From: Pseudomonadota bacterium
Lineage (GTDB): Bacteria > Pseudomonadota > Alphaproteobacteria > Acetobacterales > Acetobacteraceae
NCBI GenBank assembly: GCA_021826565.1
Contig: JAKAZJ010000032.1
Span: 1 to 10,334 of the forward strand
Direction of reading: 5' to 3'
DNA length: 10,334 bases
In this document: piece after piece, positions 7,161-10,334 of the stretch
How the letters are laid out: every line of letters begins with the position of its first letter
How positions within the stretch are numbered: the first letter of the stretch is position 1
Made by a program: the position numbers and the translations under genes
The notes under the pieces: model-generated
Databases searched by the model: none
Told to the model about the DNA's origin: nothing
The model's input: the letters and a program-made list of their open reading frames with translations, nothing else

Positions 7161-8060
7161 ATGTCCACCCTTGCCTCGATGACCGGATTCGCGCGTGCCG
7201 AGGGCACCGAAGACGGTCTGGCCTGGGCGTGGGAGCTGCGCTCGGTGAACGGCCGCGGGCTGGATGTTCGGCTGCGCCTGCCCACCGGGTGGGACCAGCT
7301 GGAGCCGGGTCTGCGCGACGCCGCCGGCCAGGTGCTCCGCCGTGGCAATGTCAACGCCACGCTGACGTTGAAACGCGAAACCGACGCCGTGCCGACCCCC
7401 GATCCCGCCGCCTTGTCGCGGCTGCTGGAACTTGCCCTGGCGCTGGCCGCGCGCATTCCCGGCTGTCAGCCGCCGCGGGCCGAAGGTCTGCTCGCGCTCC
7501 CCGGCGTGCTGCGCGCCGCCAGCGCCGAGGCCATGCCGTCCGATGCCGCCCTGGCCGATGCCGCGCTGGCCGCGCTGCGCCGCGGTTTCGCCGATGCACT
7601 CGCCGCCCTGACCCAAGCCCGGCGCGAGGAAGGCGCCCGCCTGGGTGCCACGCTCCGCATCTTGCTGGACGAAATTGCCACGCTCCATGCCGCCGCGGCC
7701 GCCGAGGCTGCCGATCAGCCCGCCCGCCATCGCGCCCGCCTGATGGAGACCGTCGCCGCCCTGCTTGGCGAATCCCCCGCCCTGCCGGAAGAGCGCATCG
7801 CCCAGGAAGTGGCCCTGCTGGCAAGTCGTTCCGATGTGCGTGAGGAGCTGGACCGCCTGGCCAGCCACATCGCCGCCGCCCATGCCCTGATCGCCGAGAC
7901 CGGCGCGGTCGGCCGCCGCTTCGACTTCCTGGTCCAGGAGTTCAACCGCGAGGCCAACACGCTTTGTTCCAAATCCGCCTCCGCCGCGCTGACGGCGACC
8001 GGCCTGAAGCTGAAGGCCGCGATCGAGCAGCTGCGCGAGCAGGTGCAGAATATCGAATGA
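7161..8060 (+). CDS. yicC: YicC family endoribonuclease
   Basis: A 299-residue YicC/YloC family protein. The N-terminus has the conserved SMTGFARAEG and ELRSVNGRGLDVRLRLP. The C-terminal domain has EERIAQEVALLASRSDVREELDRL and ends with GRRFDFLVQEFNREANTLCSKS and the helix to residue 299; this C-terminal block is the most conserved part of the family. Family members are endoribonucleases acting in RNA turnover; E. coli YicC affects small RNA stability. The middle (about residues 75-150) is Ala-rich and weakly conserved. ATG 7161 follows GGAG at 7151-7154. The stop overlaps the gmk start in ATGA, so translation is probably coupled; this pairing is common in alphaproteobacteria. Coding is GCC/CGC-rich, unlike the G-rich gene before it. 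Confidence 0.95.
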   Translation: MSTLASMTGFARAEGTEDGLAWAWELRSVNGRGLDVRLRLPTGWDQLEPGLRDAAGQVLRRGNVNATLTLKRETDAVPTPDPAALSRLLELALALAARIPGCQPPRAEGLLALPGVLRAASAEAMPSDAALADAALAALRRGFADALAALTQARREEGARLGATLRILLDEIATLHAAAAAEAADQPARHRARLMETVAALLGESPALPEERIAQEVALLASRSDVREELDRLASHIAAAHALIAETGAVGRRFDFLVQEFNREANTLCSKSASAALTATGLKLKAAIEQLREQVQNIE

Positions 8061-8719
8061 CCCCGCCGGAAATGATCCCGTTGATGCGGCGCGGCGTGTG
8101 TCTGGTCCTGGCGGCGCCGTCCGGTGCCGGCAAGACCACGCTGGCGCGCGCGCTGCGGGCGCGGGAGCCGGGGCTGGAGGTTTCGGTCAGCGTCACCACG
8201 CGCGCCCCGCGTCCTGGCGAACGCGACGGGGTGGACTATCATTTCCGCACTCAGGCGCAGTTCGACGCGCTGGTGGCCGGGGACGGGATGGTGGAATGGG
8301 CGCGGGTGCTGGGCCGCGATTGCTACGGCACGCCGCGCGCGCCGGTGGAAGCGGCGCTGGCGGCCGGGCGGGACATGCTGTTCGACATCGACTGGCAGGG
8401 ATTCCGCAGCCTGCGCGCGGCCCTGCCCGGCGACGTGGTGGGGGTGTTCATCCTGCCGCCGTCACGCGCCGCGCTGGCCGCGCGGCTGGCCGGGCGCGGC
8501 ACCGATACGCCCGAGGAGATTGCCCGCCGCATGGCCCGCGCGGCCGGCGAAATGGCCCATGCCGGCGAATTCGATCATGTCGTCATCAACGACGCCTTGG
8601 ACGCGGCGGTGGCGGCGGTGGCGGCGATCCTGGCCGCGGCGCGCACCGCGACCCCGCGCGCCGTCGGGTTGGGCGGGTTCGTGGCGGGGATTGCAGGTGC
8701 GGGCAACTGGAGCGGGTGA
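8057..8719 (+). CDS. gmk: Guanylate kinase
   Basis: A 220-residue guanylate kinase: ATP + GMP to ADP + GDP, an essential cytoplasmic step of guanine nucleotide synthesis. Seen: P-loop APSGAGKTT (residues 20-28); GMP-binding segment TTRAPRPGERDGVDYHF; YGTP; DIDWQG; lid arginines in RLAGRGTDTPEEIARRM; and FDHVVIND near the end of the fold. Start ATG 8057 overlaps the yicC stop by four bases (ATGA); ATG 8072 and ATG 8084 are alternatives that would shorten the poorly conserved N-terminus. After VVIND the tail is Ala-rich and ends AGAGNWSG. The last codons lie over the 3' end of the opposite-strand tRNA gene, and the TGA stop (8717-8719) overlaps the acceptor stem. The length is slightly above the usual 200-215. 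Confidence 0.97.
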   Translation: MTPPEMIPLMRRGVCLVLAAPSGAGKTTLARALRAREPGLEVSVSVTTRAPRPGERDGVDYHFRTQAQFDALVAGDGMVEWARVLGRDCYGTPRAPVEAALAAGRDMLFDIDWQGFRSLRAALPGDVVGVFILPPSRAALAARLAGRGTDTPEEIARRMARAAGEMAHAGEFDHVVINDALDAAVAAVAAILAAARTATPRAVGLGGFVAGIAGAGNWSG

Positions 8720-8781
8720 AGGGAATCGAACCCTCGTGTGCAGCTTGGGAAGCTGCCGTTCTACCATTGAACTACACCCGC
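8708..8781 (-). tRNA. tRNA-Gly, anticodon CCC, with encoded CCA
   Basis: The minus strand folds into a full cloverleaf of 74 nt including an encoded CCA (71 nt without it). Acceptor stem GCGGGTG/CACCCGC; D stem GTTC/GAAC; anticodon stem GCAGC/GCTGC around loop TTCCCAA, giving anticodon CCC; T stem GAGGG/CCCTT around TTCGATT; discriminator T, then CCA. Anticodon CCC reads the glycine codon GGG, which is frequent in several genes here. The 3' end overlaps the last codons of gmk on the other strand. A sigma-70-like promoter lies just upstream of its 5' end. Confidence 0.97.
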
Positions 8782-8794
8782 ACCGGGCCGGGCA

Positions 8795-8823
8795 TTCATA
8801 CCGGCGCCCGCTTGACGGTGCAA
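8795..8823 (-). promoter_or_regulatory. Candidate sigma-70 promoter of the tRNA-Gly gene
   Basis: Read on the minus strand, TTGCAC (8823-8818) and TATGAA (8800-8795) are separated by exactly 17 bases. Transcription would begin near 8788, about seven bases before the mature tRNA 5' end, which suits a short 5' leader removed by RNase P. Its -35 box lies inside the spacer of the divergent metZ promoter. Confidence 0.6.
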
Positions 8824-8841
8824 TCCGCCTCGCCGTAAAAT
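8812..8841 (+). promoter_or_regulatory. Candidate sigma-70 promoter of the metZ riboswitch transcript
   Basis: TTGACG (8812-8817) and TAAAAT (8836-8841) each match five of six consensus bases and are 18 bases apart. Transcription would begin near 8848, about 15 bases before the first helix of the SAM-II element, as expected for a riboswitch leader. The box is interlocked with the divergent tRNA promoter. Confidence 0.65.
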
Positions 8842-8860
8842 CCGATCCGGCGGTCCCCCG

Positions 8861-8920
8861 CCCCTCGTGATTTGTCCGGCCGGATTGCGGCGAGGTGAAA
8901 CAAGCGCGCTAAAGAGGCCC
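8861..8920 (+). ncRNA. SAM-II (SAM_alpha) riboswitch
   Basis: The leader of metZ carries the SAM-II signature: TGATTTG at 8868-8874, a CCGG-rich stretch with ATTGC at 8884-8888, and GCTAAAG at 8908-8914. Helix P1 is CCTCG (8863-8867) with CGAGG (8891-8895). The pseudoknot can form between GGCC in the P1 loop (8878-8881) and GGCC near the 3' end (8916-8919), with further pairing of TTGCG and the GCGCGC region. This class binds S-adenosylmethionine and turns off methionine genes in alphaproteobacteria, which fits the downstream gene. The metZ ribosome site is about 57 nt beyond the element, so direct occlusion by the pseudoknot is not obvious. Confidence 0.88.
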
Positions 8921-8989
8921 GCGATCGCCCGCGCCCCGCGTGCGCCGCACCCTCGATGGCCGGCCCCATGTTCAGCAAGGGCCGCACCC

Positions 8990-10168
8990 ATGACACACCC
9001 GTACCGCCCCGCCACCGCCCTGATCCACGGCGGCACCACCCGCACCCCCTATGGCGAAACCGCCGAGGCGTTGTTCCTCACCTCCGGCTATGTCTATGAC
9101 AGCGCCGAGCAGGCCGAGGCGACCTTCACCGGCGCCGTCCAGCACTACCAGTATTCCCGCTTCGGCAACCCGACGGTCGCCATGCTGGAAGCCCGCCTGG
9201 CCGGGATCGAGGGCGCGGAGGCCTGCCGCGCCACCGCCACCGGCATGGCCGCGGTCCATGCCGCGCTGCTGTCGCATCTGAAAACCGGCGACCGGGTGGT
9301 GGCCTCGCGCGCCTTGTTCGGCTCCTGCCACTGGATCGTGTCGACCCTGCTGCCGCGCTACGGGATCACCTCGGAATTCGTCGATGGCGGCGATCTGGCG
9401 CAGTGGCGCGCGGCGCTGGATCGCCCCGCGGCGCTGGTGCTGCTGGAGACGCCGTCCAACCCGATGCTGGAGATGGTCGATCTGCGCGCCGTCTCCGCCC
9501 TGGCGCACGCCGCCGGCGCGCTGGTGGTGGTGGACAACGTGTTCGCCACGCCGCTGTTGCAGCAGCCGCTGGCACTGGGCGCGGATGTGGTGGTGTATTC
9601 CTGCACCAAGCATATCGACGGCCAGGGCCGCGTGCTGGGCGGCGCGGTGCTGGGGCCGAAGAAATGGGTGGAGGAGACGTTGCAACCCTTCATCCGCAAC
9701 ACCGGGCCATCGCTGTCCCCGTTCAACGCCTGGCTGCTTCTGAAAGGGTTGGAGACTTTACGCCTGCGGGTGGACGCCGCCTGCCGGTCGGCCGCCGAAC
9801 TGGCCGATTTCCTGGCCGCGCATCCCGCCCTGCGCCGGGTCTGGTACCCGACGCGGGCCGACCATCCGCAGCATGCGCTGGCGATGGCGCAGATGACCGC
9901 CGGCGGCACGATGGTGACGTTCGAGGTCGCGGGCGGCAAGGACGCCGCCTTCGCGGCGATGAACCGGTTCCGGCTGATCGCCGTGTCGAACAACCTGGGC
10001 GACACGAAATCCCTGGCCACGCACCCGGCCACCACGACGCATATGCGGATCGGCGCCGAGGAACGCGCGAAACTGGGCATCACCGACGGGGTGATCCGGC
10101 TGTCCGTGGGATTGGAGGACGTGGCGGATCTGCGGGAGGATCTGGCGCAGGCGCTGGCCGCGCAGTAA
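8990..10168 (+). CDS. metZ: O-succinylhomoserine sulfhydrylase
   Basis: A 392-residue PLP enzyme of the Cys/Met metabolism family. It makes homocysteine from O-succinylhomoserine and sulfide, in cytoplasmic methionine synthesis. Seen: YSRFGNPTVAMLE, ATATGMAAVHAAL, LLETPSNPMLE, VVDNVFATPLLQQPL, then YSCTKHIDGQGRVLGGA with the PLP lysine at Lys207, and SLGDTKSL-like NNLGDTKSLATHPATTTH followed by GVIRLSVGLED. The HIDGQGRVLGG wording is typical of MetZ rather than cystathionine gamma-synthase or MetY. ATG 8990 is preferred because AAGGG (8977-8981) precedes it by eight bases and family likeness starts there; an in-frame GTG at 8867 would lie inside the riboswitch. The SAM-II element upstream predicts shut-off when SAM is abundant. 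A LigJ-like gene follows 31 nt later. Confidence 0.95.
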   Translation: MTHPYRPATALIHGGTTRTPYGETAEALFLTSGYVYDSAEQAEATFTGAVQHYQYSRFGNPTVAMLEARLAGIEGAEACRATATGMAAVHAALLSHLKTGDRVVASRALFGSCHWIVSTLLPRYGITSEFVDGGDLAQWRAALDRPAALVLLETPSNPMLEMVDLRAVSALAHAAGALVVVDNVFATPLLQQPLALGADVVVYSCTKHIDGQGRVLGGAVLGPKKWVEETLQPFIRNTGPSLSPFNAWLLLKGLETLRLRVDAACRSAAELADFLAAHPALRRVWYPTRADHPQHALAMAQMTAGGTMVTFEVAGGKDAAFAAMNRFRLIAVSNNLGDTKSLATHPATTTHMRIGAEERAKLGITDGVIRLSVGLEDVADLREDLAQALAAQ

Positions 10169-10199
10169 CCAACCCCCAACGCACCCGGGAGTGACCCAG

Positions 10200-10334
10200 A
10201 TGATCATCGACTGCCATGGCCATTACACCACCGCGCCAAAGGCGTTGGACGACTGGCGCGACCGCCAGATTGCCGCGCTGTCCGCGCCCGGGACGGGGCC
10301 GAAGGCGTCCGAGCTGAAAATCTCCGACAGATCG
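10200..10334 (+). CDS. ligJ: 4-oxalomesaconate hydratase (LigJ-like amidohydrolase), N-terminal fragment cut by window end
   Basis: Only the first 45 codons are in the window and the frame is open at the edge. The N-terminus MIIDCHGHYTTAPKAL has the amidohydrolase-superfamily metal motif HxH (His6, His8) after the first beta strand, and with WRDRQIAAL and ASELKISD resembles LigJ, the zinc-dependent hydratase that converts 4-oxalomesaconate to 4-carboxy-4-hydroxy-2-oxoadipate in the protocatechuate 4,5-cleavage and gallate pathways. ATG 10200 has GGGAG (10187-10191) eight bases upstream. It lies 31 nt after metZ with no terminator visible, so co-transcription is possible. Another Amidohydro_2 enzyme, such as a decarboxylase, cannot be excluded from so short a piece. 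Confidence 0.7.
   Translation, partial: MIIDCHGHYTTAPKALDDWRDRQIAALSAPGTGPKASELKISDRS

Noticed and set aside
8867..8989. N-terminal extension of metZ to an in-frame GTG at 8867
   Set aside because: The GTG lies inside the SAM-II element and the added 41 residues have no family likeness; ATG 8990 has a ribosome site.

Overview
The window is a high-GC, densely coding stretch of a bacterial chromosome. Gene families, the SAM-II riboswitch and the yicC-gmk pair point to an alphaproteobacterium, plausibly Acetobacteraceae/Rhodospirillales. The taxon is inference; there is no rRNA or taxon-specific marker. It holds nine complete protein genes, one gene cut by the right edge, one tRNA gene and one riboswitch. 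No mobile element, CRISPR array or phage gene was seen.

Left part (1-3.2 kb): an AsnB-type glutamine amidotransferase (+) and a group 4 glycosyltransferase (-) converge with 25 bases between their stops. Both look like the versions that accompany exosortase A/PEP-CTERM polysaccharide loci, so this is probably one edge of an exopolysaccharide cluster. No exosortase or PEP-CTERM protein lies inside the window.

Middle (3.37-7.1 kb): four genes run on the + strand: a short-chain dehydrogenase, a 6-phosphogluconate-dehydrogenase-like protein with a DUF1932-type C-terminus, an iron-alcohol-dehydrogenase-fold protein with an altered metal site, and a membrane protein with an internal duplication. 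Gaps are 13 and 109 nt, then a 1-nt overlap. Three NAD(P)-linked oxidoreductases in a row suggest a small catabolic or modification pathway; the substrate cannot be read from sequence.

Right part (7.16-10.33 kb): yicC and gmk overlap by 4 nt (ATGA). The end of gmk runs into the 3' end of a tRNA-Gly(CCC) gene on the opposite strand. The tRNA and metZ are divergent, and their recognisable promoters are interlocked. The metZ leader carries a SAM-II (SAM_alpha) riboswitch, so O-succinylhomoserine sulfhydrylase should be repressed when S-adenosylmethionine is high. A LigJ-like 4-oxalomesaconate hydratase gene starts 31 nt after metZ and leaves the window, placing a protocatechuate/gallate meta-cleavage gene behind a methionine-controlled one.

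No stretch above 300 bases lacks a gene. The most informative non-coding regions are 3199-3371 (a perfect dyad and the start problem of the glycosyltransferase) and 8782-8989 (two promoters and the riboswitch). I saw no clearly new defence or mobile system. The most unusual items are the metZ leader region, the uncharacterised redox operon and the membrane protein with two related halves.
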